A stretch of DNA of 64,000 nt from Nelumbo lutea (Eukaryota > Streptophyta > Magnoliopsida > Proteales > Nelumbonaceae): contig JAKGHH010000001.1 in NCBI GenBank assembly GCA_022828595.1, positions 124,570,999 through 124,634,998 on the forward strand, in the 5' to 3' direction. Shown here in pieces: positions 48,471 through 62,000 of the stretch (position 1 is the first letter of the stretch; each line of letters opens with the position of its first letter). The notes below the pieces were generated by a model, which was not told the origin of the DNA, made no database searches, and was given only the letters and a program-made list of their open reading frames with translations. A program made the translations under genes and the position numbers.

Positions 48471-49379
48471 CCAACTTGAAACCTTAAAAGGGTGATGGAT
48501 GATGCCAGACCTATTCTTGAATTGTTCAAACACCTGGACCAATGAAATTGAGCCTAATAAGCTTAAGAATCTCAAAATACCAAAGATACCCCCACTTAAA
48601 ACTAAAAAAAAAAAAGACAAAACCACATTTAAAAGTTTACCAAATTTACATTTTCCACCACTGGCAGCCCCACATACAAGACAACCATGACAAGCATGCC
48701 CAACCTCACATTGGATGCACAAAACCCATGAAAACCATCCCCAAATCGAAGAAAACATTTCACCAAAGATGAAATCTTGACTGAGTACCATTTTCTTTGA
48801 AAAATCTTTACCCATTTTTGTGAAAAAGTTATTTTCAAGTTCAGACTCTCTGATTGGATGAATTTCAGAACTCATTCCCTCATTTTTTTTATAAATACAG
48901 ACCCAACTCAAAATCTGGGAGAGGGGAGGAGAAATCTACAAAAGAAGGAGAAAAGAGTATTTCCATCAACCTCTGTAATACCTCCATTTTACCTGAAATC
49001 CCAAAGTCTTTGAAGATCAAGCCTTAAATATGCTTCCACTGTTTTCCAAACTGAAGATTTAAAACCTGAAACACTGACCCCAACTCAATAACTCGTCCAA
49101 CCTTCATTTGAACTCTTTCAAGCTGTTGGCAAACTCTTCTCAAGGTTGTACATGAGAGGTAAGTCTCTTATTCCACCATTTTTCTAAATTCGAATTTGTA
49201 ATCTCTATTTTCAATTTAGTTCTGGGTTGCTTGAAGTCCTGAAATCATGGAAAACATGCATTCCTAGTTTCCTCCAGATTGAGAAAAAGAGGTAGAGAGG
49301 TGAGGGTCTTAGGGAAATTAGTACCTAAGACCCAATAACATTACCTCAAATCAATTCTGGGTGAAGTTGGAAGCATTTT

Positions 49380-49640
49380 TTCCTAAATTCTAGACCTCTG
49401 AGCAACTGTTTTCATTGGTGATTCATTAGAATTTGAGGTTAGACAACTCCTGTATTGGGTTGCTACATCTTGGAGAGAGGGGTGCCTAACACCTTCCCTG
49501 TCACAATCCTTGGAATCCAAAATCTCTTGGTAGGTGCCTTTCCTGGCGAAGAAAGGAGACACTATCAAAGCAAGTAAATTGGATTTTCAAATCTGAAAAT
49601 AAAGGCCCAATTCCTCTAAAAAATTGGTGGCGACTTCATT
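49380..49640 (+). mobile_element. LTR end and tRNA-Arg-type primer-binding site (Tat/Ogre-like)
   Basis: The text ggagagaggggtgcctaac, ggtgcctttcctggcgaaga and finally attggtggcgacttc resembles the 3' end of LTRs of Tat/Ogre-lineage Ty3/gypsy elements, whose primer-binding site tggcgactcc is complementary to tRNA-Arg. Here it has one mismatch. No gag-pol follows, so only a fragment remains. Confidence 0.5.
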
Positions 49641-50570
49641 TCTTTAAGCCGTCCATGAGCTTTCTAGAGCTCACAACTACCAGTATCAATTAATCAAATA
49701 AATTTGAACTACAGATGTTTTCCACCTAGCATCCCCCAGTATGATTCCCTCTTTTTGACCATAACATGGCTAGGCTATTAGTAGACATGGGAATCCATTT
49801 TAACGAATAGTTTAGGTTGGAAGGTATTGCCAATGGTAGGTCCTTCAGTCTTGAGTAGAAATCAACTTGAAAATCTCTTTCACCAACTAAGCTATCCCAC
49901 TCCCTTTATAAATCTTAGTCTATAAGAGCTAAGAGTTCAGCCATTGGAGAAATTCTAGTCCTCACCCATCCCAAGTACCTTAGTAGCATGTTTCCACAAT
50001 GGTCTTTGAACACTCCTATACTTGAATGAACCTCCAAGGGAACTATTGTCAAAATTTAGTTTAGTCTATCATTGTTTAGGTAGTGCCCCATGGCATAGAG
50101 CTGACCAAACTCTAAGGAGAAATAGTTGATGAGTTAAACCCTCTTAAGATTTAATCAACTGTGATTCCTTGTTATTACTTTCCAATGTGCCACTACTGTC
50201 AAAAAAGGGTATAGAATACTTTCTGCATGGTTGCTTCCCCCCCCCCCCACCCACCCTAAAAAACCCAAATCCTAGGAAATGCCACTGGTAAGTTCCATGG
50301 CAGAATGTGGGCATAGTCTTGAGAGTATTAAAGCCAGTATAGAAGCCTGAAAACCAGATTTTGATGCCTACATTGGTATGTTCTATGGCCCTTTTGTCTT
50401 AACCCATATTCTTTAACCACTCTTAGTCTGCTTTCCATACCTCTATTTTCATATATGTTGATCTCTGTTTCTTCATTTAATTTGACATAGTCATCTTTCA
50501 TGATTTTCTAGTTAGACAAATAAAACCTATATGGAAAAATTCTAACCAATTTTTACTTATATTGGCAATG
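49641..50570. other. Unclassified, possibly retrotransposon leader
   Basis: No coding similarity was recognised. A poly-C run lies at 50237-50249. Confidence 0.35.
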
Positions 50571-50574
50571 GGAT

Positions 50575-52800
50575 CTGATGGAGCGCAATCCGGTCGGTCT
50601 TAGCTGTCAACGAACTCGCCTTTGAGCTGGAGCGTCGGGGAGCCTGAAACGGGAAAAATGAGAGAACTCCGGGGGGAACCCGGTGTGATAACTCCGAAGC
50701 TCAAGTCAGTAATGTCTCAAAGGCAAAGTGTAGACCAGATGGTGCAAAGTTCACATACCTTGTTCGTTGGGGGCAAGGGGCTCTTATAATCACTTCGCGC
50801 ACTCGCTCCGAGGCCCTTGTCAGGTCGGGTATGATTACCCTTACGTCTGTCAATTCAGCCATCGTCCTTTCTACTGGGACAGAACCGTCACTGCCTAACC
50901 GTCTCTCTAACTGGAGATGGTGGTGTTAGGTGGCGGTGGCAGGTGGCCATTTAGAGTGCGGCCGTCAAGCATCAGATCCCAAGCCAGTCAGGTGCGGTGC
51001 CCTTGGGAACGGACTTCCTCAGTGTCAGGCATGGTACGGTTTGTTTGGTTTTGGTGCCCTGAAGGTGTGGAGTGGTGAGCGAGGCGAAGTCTTGAGTTTG
51101 GAGGCAAGTATAGGGCAGGTCAATTCGGTGAGGTGTATCCCGAGCTATTACCAGGTAGGTCAGTTCGGTGAGGTATGTCCCGAACTGTTACAAGGTAGGC
51201 CAATGGATTATTTTTCGGTTTGGGGCCAAAGGTGAGTTCGGGCCCTTAGTAGGGAGTTCGGTCCGCTGGTTTCTCCTCTTGGTGAAAACGCCTTAGGCTT
51301 GCTTTTGTGTCGAGCTATTGCTTTTGCCACGTGTCGCATAACTATGAGATCGGGCCAAATCATCCTTCATCAATTGCCCTCCACTCCTCGCGCCAAGGGT
51401 CTTGCCCTGGTGCGGGGAGTTTTGCAAGGTGGTAAGTGGATTTGTCCCGTCCTTCGAATCTTGATTGCGCGAGTTACATTTGCCAGGGTTCTTTGGTACC
51501 GAGAAGGCGGGAAACGTGCCTACTGCTCATGAATGTTGATGGTCGTGACAGCGCGCATTTTAAATTTCAAAAATTCACATCGCTGGGACGTGACAGTGGG
51601 TCATTTAAATTTGAAGAAAGCGTGCCTCTGTCGTTCTGAAGGGACGTGCGCTGGCGGTTTTTGTCAGTTGCAGGGGAATGTGCGGCGCGATTAGTTTCGG
51701 AAAGACGTGTGCCGATGCGACGTCGGTTTCAAAAGACGTGCATTGACGTTTCGCTCTTTTCAAAAAGACGTGCACCAATCACGTCTCGACCTAAGGGGAC
51801 GTGCTGTCAGCGGGAATGTGGGCCGCCGGATCGTCTTTGATATGCACGGTTGGTTCTTGGTTACTGTAGCTATAAATAGTGGGGGACCCTAGTCGATTTG
51901 TCACTTCTGCGGTTTGCCTATTGAGATCGCGTCCAAGGTTTTTAGCTCGCGTCTAGGCTGGTTACTTAGCCTCCAAGGTTTTTTGGCTTGTTCCCGTCTC
52001 CGGAGCCTTCAAAACTTTCTTCCGGTGAGTACCTTCCTGAATCCACCTATTTTTCTCGATGTCTAGCTTTGATAGCTCAGACGACTCTTCAAGTAGGACT
52101 GATGTAGGTTCTACAAATCGAGCCGTATCCCCCGACTGCCTTAGTGATCCCGAGGTGGAACTTGAGGATGACTATGAACCCGTAGGCCAAGCAGCTTCGG
52201 GCAGTTTGGCGTCTACCTCTCGCCGAGGTCAGATGCTAGATAGGTTTGGTACCTCAACCATGACGCCCGAGGGGCTCCAATCTATACTCATCTCTTACAA
52301 TATGCCTGGGGGTATACATATTTCATTCTCTCGGGTAGTTTTCCTTGGTAACACGGTCCTGACGAGATCGTGATTTTTCGAGAGCAGCTCACCGCGGGGC
52401 TGCGACTGCCTTTCCACCCCCTTTTAGTCAAAGTCATAAACCACTTTGGCGTTACCATTGGCCAGCTTCACCCGAACTCTATTCGCAACCTAGTGGGGAC
52501 AGTCTCCCTTTTTTGCGAGCAGAATTTCCCTTTAGACGTGGAGATATTCTCCTCCATCTTGATGCTTAAGAGACAAGCGGGTTCTCTTCCTGGGGAAAGA
52601 CGAGCGTATTACCTTTCTCCTCGCCCGGGCTATAGATAATGGTCGCCCGCGTCATTCTTGCAAGTGGGCACTTTTTCCGTTGCCAAAAACCTCCCAAAAT
52701 CAGCCACTATTTCACTACTGTGGTCGTTGCGTGGTGCAACCACTACGATGAAATTCGGGTCAAGAAGAAGGTCAAAGCAGTCGGACTTTGGATATTTCGA
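50575..52800 (+). mobile_element. Ty3/gypsy-type fragment: LTR-like GC-rich part plus leader protein
   Basis: A sharp rise in GC content starts at tgatggagcgcaatccgg, continues through a TATA box (tataaatag at 51871-51879) and ends in a region with broken frames of a Transposase_28-like protein. No reverse transcriptase, integrase or second LTR is present. It is read as the 5' part of an element truncated near 52800, where AT-rich DNA resumes. Confidence 0.6.
52059..52639 (+). pseudogene. Transposase_28-like retrotransposon leader protein, frameshifted
   Basis: Two overlapping frames. The first (52059-52373, starting MSSFDSSDDSSSRTD) is acidic and Ser-rich; the second (about 52350-52639) contains IFREQLTAGLRLPFHPLL and QLHPNSIRNLVG, the signature of the Pfam family called putative gypsy-type transposon (Transposase_28). 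A one-base shift near 52345-52360 separates them, and the product stops after RPGYR, short of the full domain. Typically this protein lies upstream of gag in plant Ty3/gypsy elements. Confidence 0.7.
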
Positions 52801-52859
52801 CCCAGACCCGGTTCTACATCCATTTTTTTCTATAATTTCAGTTTTATTCATTATTATTT

Positions 52860-54000
52860 TATCATTTATTTCATTAAATCAAATAAATAAAAAATAATCT
52901 AATTCACTTAAATAAATTTGGTCTCAAATAATTTTCATTATTTAATACTTTTGGAAAATTAATAAAAGTTAAAAAAATTTAACCATTTATTTATGTAATT
53001 CGAAAAAATATATATATTTACAGTAATTTACTAATTAACTTATTACTTATTTCTAATAATTGTTGGAATATTTATTACGAAAATAATTATTATTAGTCTA
53101 ACAATATTTATTAAATTAATGCGTGTATTTATTTTTTAAAAAATTATTTCCTTTGAGGAAATTAAAATAATTTAAATTAATTTTGTGTAAACCAAACAAA
53201 TAATTTCAGGAAATTAAATTTAGAAAACTAATAATTATTGCTTATTAAAAATAACTCAAAAATTTCTGAAGATTTTAATTCATTATGTTAATTAATATTT
53301 TGTTAAATAATTAAAAGAAACGGTTTCAGTTATTTGATAATTTTAGAAAATTAATAATTATCAGTTATTTAAAATGTCTGATGATTTCCTGAAAATTGTA
53401 ATTAATATTTTGTTTTCGGAGAAAATTATTTACCTTAATTTATTTTGGTGTAATTAAAACATATCATTTCAATTATTTGTAATAATTTCCTAAAATTGTA
53501 ATTAATTACATTAATTAATATTTTTTAATTTTGGAGAAAATAATTTCCCTGAAATAGAACAAATAATAATTATTTTTTATTTAATTTTGGTGTAATTAAA
53601 ACAAATAATTTCAGTTATTTGATAATTTCAGGAAATTAATTAAAAATAACTCAAGATTTCCTGAAAATTGTAATTAATTACATTAATTACTATTTGGTTT
53701 ATTTTAGAAAAGAAATTCCTTCAATTAAAACAAAATAATAATTATTAGTTTTTTAATTAATAATTTCAATGGAAAATTAATTCTCAATATTTTTTTATAA
53801 TTGTGAATTACTGAATACTATCAAAAGTTAGTGTAATTTATTGTTATTTAGTTAGTATATATTGTTATCTACTTTGCTTTTATTCAGTTAACAAAAAATA
53901 TTGTTATTTTCGTTTGTTGTAACTATTATTGTTATTTAATTTTTATTGTAGTTTGTTGTTATTTTTTTATTTATAACCATTATTTATTGAAAATTATCGG
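52860..54000. repeat. AT-rich imperfect tandem repeats
   Basis: Variants of aataatttcaggaaatt, gatttcctgaaaattgtaat and taattaatatttt recur about every 150-200 bp between 53060 and 53780, with heavy divergence. No gene was seen. Confidence 0.55.
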
Positions 54001-54593
54001 AAATTAGTGTAATTTATAACTGTTCAAATTGTCACTTGGTCAATATTGCTGGTTTGGTTTGCATGAAACCAACTAGCTGGGCAAAAACCATCCAACTTGG
54101 TGGTTGAACCATTAATCTATTTGACCCGATCAATAAGTCAGAGATTGCACACTTAATGTATGTGCAAAATTTTGGAGGCCATAGCTTTGCGTTTGGATGT
54201 CAGATTCAGATGATATTTTTTATTTCTTTGATTTTGGGTAACTTTTTGAGATCTCTGTGTCAAAAGTCATCAAACGACCCATTATTTTTGCCCAAAAAAA
54301 AACCTCTTTTGGGATCCAAATTGCAAATTTTAGCCTCTTTTACAAGTAAAAATTAAAAATTACATTAAAAATATAAATTAAACATATGTTTGACATAATG
54401 TGGCATGATTTGGCCCATTTGACCCAAATGATCGAACCAATGGCCCATGACCCGAAGAAAAAATGGTTTGGCATCCGGGTTAGTTTTTAAAACATTGATT
54501 GTTATTTTTGTTTACCATGTGGGTGACACTATCATTTTATTACATTTTGTAATCAAATAGGATATTGGGTTTTCTTGTGCATCTCATGGGTCC

Positions 54594-54596
<3 letters not shown>

Positions 54597-54634
<38 letters not shown>
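54597..54634. repeat. (AT)n microsatellite
   Basis: About 18 AT units without interruption. Confidence 0.97.
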
Positions 54635-54637
<3 letters not shown>

Positions 54638-54837
54638 AAAATTAGCATTAAGATACCAAAAAATAAAAATAAAAATCTATCTAGAGAATAGGGGATTGAC
54701 AACTCTCACTAAAATGCAACTTAGATTGTAATTGGATAAACTAGTCATAACCAAAAAACAATACTTAAATTGAACTTAGATGAACATGACATAATTGAAA
54801 ATGTCATAGAGATCCATCATCAATTTTGCTTATAAAA

Positions 54838-54952
54838 CTCAATTTAGAAAGAGTATAAATACAAATTTGTAGAATACAAAACCTTACGTTATATATTATT
54901 TTATATGCAATTATATTATATATATTTGTATTTATACTCTTTCCAAACTGAG
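54838..54952. repeat. Foldback: 30-bp inverted repeat
   Basis: Arms at 54838-54867 (ctcaatttagaaagagtata and on) and 54923-54952 are inverted copies with about two mismatches, around a 55-nt AT-rich loop. A MITE remnant or hairpin RNA source is possible. Confidence 0.85.
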
Positions 54953-55309
54953 CTTAAATAAAGTGGATCTTGATTAATACCACATAAAGCTTCAAAACAG
55001 GGTTGGTTTTTTCAAATGGCCAAGCCGAGATAAATTATCTGAAAGCAATAAGTATTCAATGGATTGTGTAATCAATTATAATATCATAAAATGCATGCAT
55101 CCACATCCATTCAACCTCTCGCTAGACCATTTGGGTGTCATTGGTGTCACACCTTATTAGCCAACATGTTCACCTTATACGAAATAGCCCGTACAAAGCT
55201 GTCTGGTCTCATGTATTAAGAAAAATAATTAGTAATAATTTATTATTTTTATTAAAAATTACTAATATAATTAATTCAATTTATTAAATTATTAATAATT
55301 TCTAATGAT

Positions 55310-55433
55310 GGGCTGTCGAAACAATGACAATACACTACATCAGTTATAAAATACATGGACCCAAATTTTGGACGGTGATAGCCCATGTATTTTATAACTA
55401 GTGAGACGTTATCATTATTTATTTCAACAGCCC
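55310..55433. mobile_element. Foldback MITE, about 124 bp, upstream of TRAP-alpha
   Basis: The inner arms agttataaaatacatgg and ccatgtattttataact are perfect 17-bp inverted repeats. The outer arms gggctgtcgaaa and atttcaacagccc continue the hairpin imperfectly. No transposase; no firm TSD. Located about 580 bp upstream of the TRAP-alpha start codon. Confidence 0.75.
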
Positions 55434-56010
55434 GATGCACAGTCAGGAAGCATTTCGGAAAAGCACGGACAGATTCAATGCAGATTTTTAAATTTCATTA
55501 TAAACTTATAAACATTCAAAAAACCTCACTCTATCATCAACGCCTGCCCAACATTAATTCCGAATTCACATAAATTCTGATTCTGGGTTAAACAGCCATT
55601 CTCTATTTTTTTTTTAACCGAAAAGATAAATTTAAAGAAAATTTATGGTTGGATTCTCTTCAAAAAAAAAAAAAAAAGAAAAAAATTATTGGTTTTCTAA
55701 AAAACCCACTTTAATTTAAAAATTAAAATATGTCAATTTTAATATTCCTTGCCTATTTGATATTTCTTGCATGTTTCAGCCTTGCAGTGAATCAAGAGCA
55801 CTTGGAGTTGGTAGTCGCCGTTTGGTCGTTTGTGGGCTGCTGAGTGCTGGTTTTTTCGATTTTGTCCTTGTGTTTTTTACCTGAGCGCGAATTCGTCTTA
55901 CAGAGGTTAAACTAGAAAATACAAGCAAAAATAGTCAACAGCCATTCTTCTGCTTATCGTGCGCTGGTTCGAGAGCTTGTGCACTCGTAACTCGTTTCAG
56001 ACGAGTTCCA
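55434..56010 (+). promoter_or_regulatory. Upstream region of TRAP-alpha (promoter and 5' UTR expected)
   Basis: Positional assignment. Includes a poly-A run (55661-55686) and a mixed-composition segment 55780-56010 likely to include the 5' UTR. No TATA box could be chosen with confidence. Confidence 0.35.
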
Positions 56011-59000
56011 ATGGCAATTAGGGTTTTCTTGTTCGCTCTTCTCCTCATCTCATCTCCTTTCCTCCAAGGTAATGTTTCTTGATCTCTTATTTCCTGATTT
56101 TCAGATCTGAACGAGTTTTGCTTGCTTTTTGTTTCTGGTTTTCATTTTTATTGGCGTCAGAAATGTCTTGGTTTTAAGATCGGTCCACCTTAACTTCACT
56201 GGAGTTTTGTTCGTATTGTCTCTGTGTGCATGTATGCATCAGGAAGAACTCTGATATGCTACCTTCAAAATTTTTAGCCGTTTTAAGATTTACTGTGAAT
56301 TTTGGCTGGCGGCTAGTAAGAAACTTATATCCATTTGTGATGGTCCAATCAGCTTTTCTGCGAGTGCGATTTTTTGTTGTTTGTTTGTTTGTTTTTAATC
56401 TTTCCTTCCCTTTCTATGGAGCTTGTTTAGTTTGTCATTCGAGTTGCCATAATGTTTCTATTTCTATATTTATTTATTATTTATATGCCGATAATAAAAT
56501 GTTTCTATAATCTATATTTATATGAACTGTCCCTTTCTTTGTTGTTGAAGCGATTTCTTTCATTTCGGGTTTATGCCGTTTTATTAGACGGGTTGGGCAG
56601 ATTTTCGTTTAAGTTTTCATTTATTTTTACTTCTGGTACATACATGATTTCGTCCTTTGATCTAGATTATATTTTGGACCCAATTGAGTCTGAAAAACAT
56701 GTACCCATCTTTTGTTGTCAATTCCTTGCATTTTATATAGACAACGTTATGTTTAATCAGTGTGCTCGCTGGTCTGTGTTTGTCGACAGTTGTTAAGTGT
56801 CAATCTGAGTCGGAAGTTGAAGTGACCGAAGTTGTTGAAGGAGGTGATCTCGGAATTGTTGGTGATGATGTCCAGGATTATGGTGATGGGAGTTTTAGTC
56901 CAGCTCCAGGAGTCGAAACTGTCTATGTTTTCCCAAAAAATGCAGCACGCTGTAAGAGTTTCCATCAATTTTCTTTTGTATGTATAATTTAACTTGCTTA
57001 GGATCGAGTCTTTAAATTCCTTTTGTGTTCTGCAGTGGTGCCAGCAGGGGAAGAGGCTGAAATACTAGTTGGAGTAAATAATGAAGGTAAGCTTTTTAGC
57101 CAATTGCGGCGTCAAGTTCTAGTTTTTGTTCTTTATTTCAAGGCCCACCATGCATCACCCCTGTTCACAAATCAGATTATTGATCTTAATGGACCCTTTC
57201 ATTATTTTGTCACACTTTAGCTGTATCCATAGCTTTCCTTAGTGGTTGTTTTTTAATAAAAAATACAGGGGAATCAAATTTGAATGTTGTTGCTATTAAG
57301 GCTAGCATCCACCTTCCTTTCGATCATCGTCTGTTGGTCCAAAACCTTACTGCACAGGTAAACCTAAATTATGTTTTTCTTCGTGATGCATGTGTACTGT
57401 GTTTTCAGGTAATCATTATTGTTTATTCTACTCAAGCTTTTATTGATAGATGAATAGTGTTAAGTCTGTAGACTTGGTTTATTTATGAAAGAGTTGGTGA
57501 CTGTGTAATGCTGATCCACGTGCCTCCTACAAAAGTCATTTGGTTTTTTTATACCCCAAGCTTTACTCCCAGAGGAGGGGTGGACAACTGGCCACTGTCA
57601 ATTTTATTAACATCAAAAATACCTGGTGGGAATGCAAGTACATTACCCCTCGTCCCCTCCAGAAAATATATATGAAAGGAGTTCATAAAATACACTAACC
57701 GTAATTACAAAGTTCATTTGGTGACTGGTGATATAGCTGATGATGAAAATTTTTAGTTTTGCATCTTTTAGAACTGTATAGTTCTTTTTTCGGTGTGAAG
57801 TTGTTCTCTATATCATTTGGATTGCAAAGTTTCTGCTTTCCTAGAAATGTCATTTATCACCTATGATGGAAGATTCCTAGTTTTGATTAAGCTGTTGATT
57901 GCTTGTGGATATATGGAGGAAGCCATAACTTGTTTTGCTCTGGGCTAAGTGACTCAATCTGGAGTTTTGTACTTTCAAAATGTTTGATATTTTGGCTTTT
58001 TGTAGAAGATTCTCTCTTAATATCTGTATGTTATATATTATGAGCTTGTCTTAGTATCTTACTTGGTGTATGCATATTCTTTTACTGCAGTGAACAAGAA
58101 ATTAAATGTTACTCAGCTGATATTATTTATTCTCTAAAGTTGCTTTTCTGTTATGGACTGCGGCTCATGGTAAATTCCTCACTAAAGAAAAGCTTATGAA
58201 AAGAGGAATTCCAGTCACCTCTCCAACTGTCCTTTATGCAATATTTCACAAGAAGACAGAGACCATCTCTTTCTGCACTTCCCTGTTAGCAGGCAAACTT
58301 GGAACTATGTGCTGGCAATCCTTCACTTTAGCTGGGGAGAACATGTTAGCAAAAATATATTCTTGGGAAAAGGCTCATAATCTCTCAACTAATGTGCTTT
58401 TTGTTACATACAGATTCTAGTGAACTTGGGTCTTGTCACCCCATGTACAACCATCTTTACAATCAAATACAAAATACTTTACCTTTTCTCAAAAAGAAAA
58501 AAAAATCTCTAACTTGCAACTGTGTACTTCAGCCTCTCAAAGATTGCTTGATGAAACTGCAAAAGAAGAGAACAGAATGGGAAAAGAAGAAGGTGGAGTA
58601 GAAGTTGAATAAATCTTTAGATATAGGATTGTTACTTGGAAGTACAGGGTCAGGGTCTCTTACTATTTATTAAAGGTGATTATTGGAAGTTGAATAACAA
58701 CCTTAAGGCAGTTAATATTCTGAAAATGCAACACAATAAGCTAGAGCTTCAGGATATATGGGGGATGAATTGAACAAAGTAAGGTTAAATTTGCCAGATA
58801 CAAGGGTGTAAGTATCCTGATTATCTTGGATTTCGGAGTTGGGGCCCGTTTAGTTTGCAGGAATGGGGCTTGAAATTGCAATCAGAATGGTCTATTCCGA
58901 TTCCAACCATTTGGTTGGGTGGAATCGGAATCCCATTCCCATTCCTGGTGGAATGACATCCCCCATTTGAGGGAATGGCTATTTCCTCCCCCTCCATTGG

Positions 59001-62000
59001 GAATGAGAATCCATTTCTGCCGATTCTAATTCGAATTCCTGTCTAAACCAAGCAGGCAGGGGGAATAAACCATTCCAATTCTTTTCCAATGGATTTCGAC
59101 TCCAATTCCTATTCCAATTCGAACTGTGAACCAAATGGATCCTTAGTTTTTCTTTAAACTTGCCCTTTCCCTAGTAGTTTAGGAGAATTTCCAGTTTAGT
59201 TGAAATTTCATTTTTTGCTTAAGCAGTGCTGACCTTAGGGGTGGAGCTGGTATTTACCTGTTGATTTTAATTTTTAATTAAGGATCTAAATTTACAAGGT
59301 GATAATTGCACTCCATGATTCTCCAATCTCCACAACAGGTTTTAATATGTCTACAAGACATTCCTCCCTTGCGTTCTGGTAATCAATGTGAATCAGTGGT
59401 GTCTTGGTTGGATTTCCCCCTCATATATTTGATTCTGGGGCAAATTATTTCTTTCTTTTGGAGTTAATTTGGTAATTTTCAGTAGACCTTTGGTCTACAA
59501 TATTACAGTGGGATAGAAGTCTTAAGAGGTCAAAATGTGTATCCAGGTTCAAAGTAGGCATTACAATTTTTTCATATAGGGGAGTTGGTTAATAATGACT
59601 TGGTGCAAGTACGAGACATAGGTTGAAGTGGTAAGAAATGATCCAAGGACTTGCAATCTAACAGAAAACATGATTTTGATAGAGCACAATGGAAGGACAG
59701 GATTCATGTGACCGATCTTTAATAGTTGGGGTTAAGGCTTAGTTGAGTTGAGGGCAGTTAATTAAGAGGCTAAGGAGTTAAAATCTGCTATGTATGATGA
59801 TGCATACTTTGCCCCACAAGCTATTATTTATGTGCCATAGCAATAGCACTATAAAAGGTTTTAATGTTTTAGGTTTTATGAATTTATTTCTTAAAAGAAA
59901 ATGAGATTACCAAACATGGGTGAGTGATAGTAATCCAATATTCCAATGTGGCCGAAGGGTTGATCACGTGGCATATTGGCTTGACCATTCACTAAGAGTG
60001 GAAATGTTGGCTTTACTCCAAGGCTTAAGGCTGGCTAAGCAAATGGTCCTTCATCAAGGCAGAAGGGGATTCTAAGCTAGTAATTGGTTGGATGCAATCA
60101 CAAAGTTGGGGGGTATAGGAGTCTCTTTCAATTGGGTCAGAAGGTTGGCTAATGGGCTAGCTGATATGTTGGCAAAGCAAGGGACTTTTAGAGAAAACTT
60201 GTTTTGGGCAGTAATGTAACTTAAGTTTGTTTTTTGGGCTCAGCACCCTTTTGTTTGAGTGGTTGACAGTTGTATTTTTGTATTAAACTAACTTCAATGA
60301 AAGTCACCGTTTCCTATAAAAAAAAGATTAGGCCCAGGTAGCCATGTGTCTCCCAACAGTTTCTGTTTGTCCAAATTTGTAAAAGCAGATGTAAAATTTT
60401 AAATGATATGCCAATAGCCAACCTCAAACTGGGCCAAATTCTTATAGGTGGCCTATTCATAGAACAAGCTTGAATATAAACTGAGACTTAGGATCTAATT
60501 CCCACCTTCACCAGGATTGTGGGGCAAGGGTTACATGGTTTGTGTGTGGTGAGGCCAAAAAAGAAAGAAAGAAAGAAAAGGAAAAAAAGAAAAAATGTGA
60601 ATGTATTCTGTATTTGCATGACTTTTTGTAGTAGGATTCCAAATTGTTATTTTTTGGGTAATTTTGTTGACAGTTTGGGTCCAGGGGTGTTTTGGTCATT
60701 TTATAATTCAGATTCTGGTCAGGGGCAGTTGGGTGCACATCTGTTGGGTTTTGGTCTCTTGGGTCTTTTTTTTACAAAAGTTATCTTTTGGGGTCTGTTT
60801 AAAGTTAGCTTTGTTCTTTAGGAGTTATTTGTGAAAGGGAAACATTCTAGGGGCATATGTGTAAATATATAAATTGGCTTCTCCAACAAGTCATTGAGTC
60901 TTATAAAAGAGAAGTGGGCTGTGTCTGTAGGGGTCTTTTTAGGTTCTCTCTCTTGTTTGAGCTGTACCTTGGCCCCAACTAGGGGTTCCAAGTATTGGAA
61001 GCTTGGGTTTTGAGGGGTCAACCCATTTTGGCACCTTCCAATCCTTCTATCGCTGCGTGTCTGCACGGGAGGCCAGCTTGATGCCTTTATTATTGTAGCG
61101 GAACTGTTCCAGGAGAAGTTCTACTTTAGGTTCAGGTCTGAAATCCCTAAAAGTCTTAACTTGTTTTGTTGTTTTCAGAATGGTATTTCTTGTGCTTATT
61201 GTTGTATATTTGAAGTGCTGCATGTAATTTGTTTTTCTGTTCACATCAGTTTGGAGATCAGGCTACCCTTGTTGTGTAGCCTAAGGGTAATCTGTAATCA
61301 TGGGCTGGGCCCAAGCTGGGCTTAGCACCTATTATTATTACAAGCTTAAATATATATAATATAATATAAAATATATATAATATATTACATGTAATCACTA
61401 TTATCATCATTTAAGCCTTGTCCCAACCATATGAGGTTGGCTACATTAATTGTGTTCCTCAATTGTGTTCTTTTTAGTACCATATCCATTGCTAAATCAC
61501 GGGCCCTTAAATCATTTCTCACTACATTAACCTATTTCCTTTTTAGTATGTATGTACGTATCCAGACTATAAATCAACCCTAGACCGTAGCTCCATTGAG
61601 TGAAGAAAAAAAGTCTGCTGTAGTGCCGTACAGCTATGAATTCATGGTGGGGCCCATGCAAACCATTGTCTTTCAGCACATGTTTATGTGAACATCACTG
61701 TCTGCAGGTACATATAAGAAGAAAATATTGTGTATATTGTCAAATATAAGTAGTACTTCTATCCATGAAAAGCCATTTATGTGGTGCCAATGTTTTTACC
61801 CAAAAAATGTTGTCTGTGTTCTAGGATGCAGGAAAGTAGGACTCCAGATAGCTGGGACCAAAATTGGTTATGGTCTAGTGAACTTAATTCTAGGTTTTAG
61901 CTGCAGCAGGTACAACTAACAATCTAGACTCAGGTTTTCACTTCTGCCCTAAATTTAGGCAGTAGCTCATGCCTTCTATGTAATTGGATAGGATTTGGGT

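Noticed and set aside
48462..48911. 149-codon minus-strand open frame with hydrophobic stretches
   Set aside because: No recognisable domain, it lies in repeat-rich LTR-like DNA, and its hydrophobic run comes from a poly-A/T tract. Judged a chance frame.
56226..56796. Two hydrophobic open frames of 94 and 114 codons
   Set aside because: They fall inside TRAP-alpha intron 1, are T-rich and lack any family similarity.
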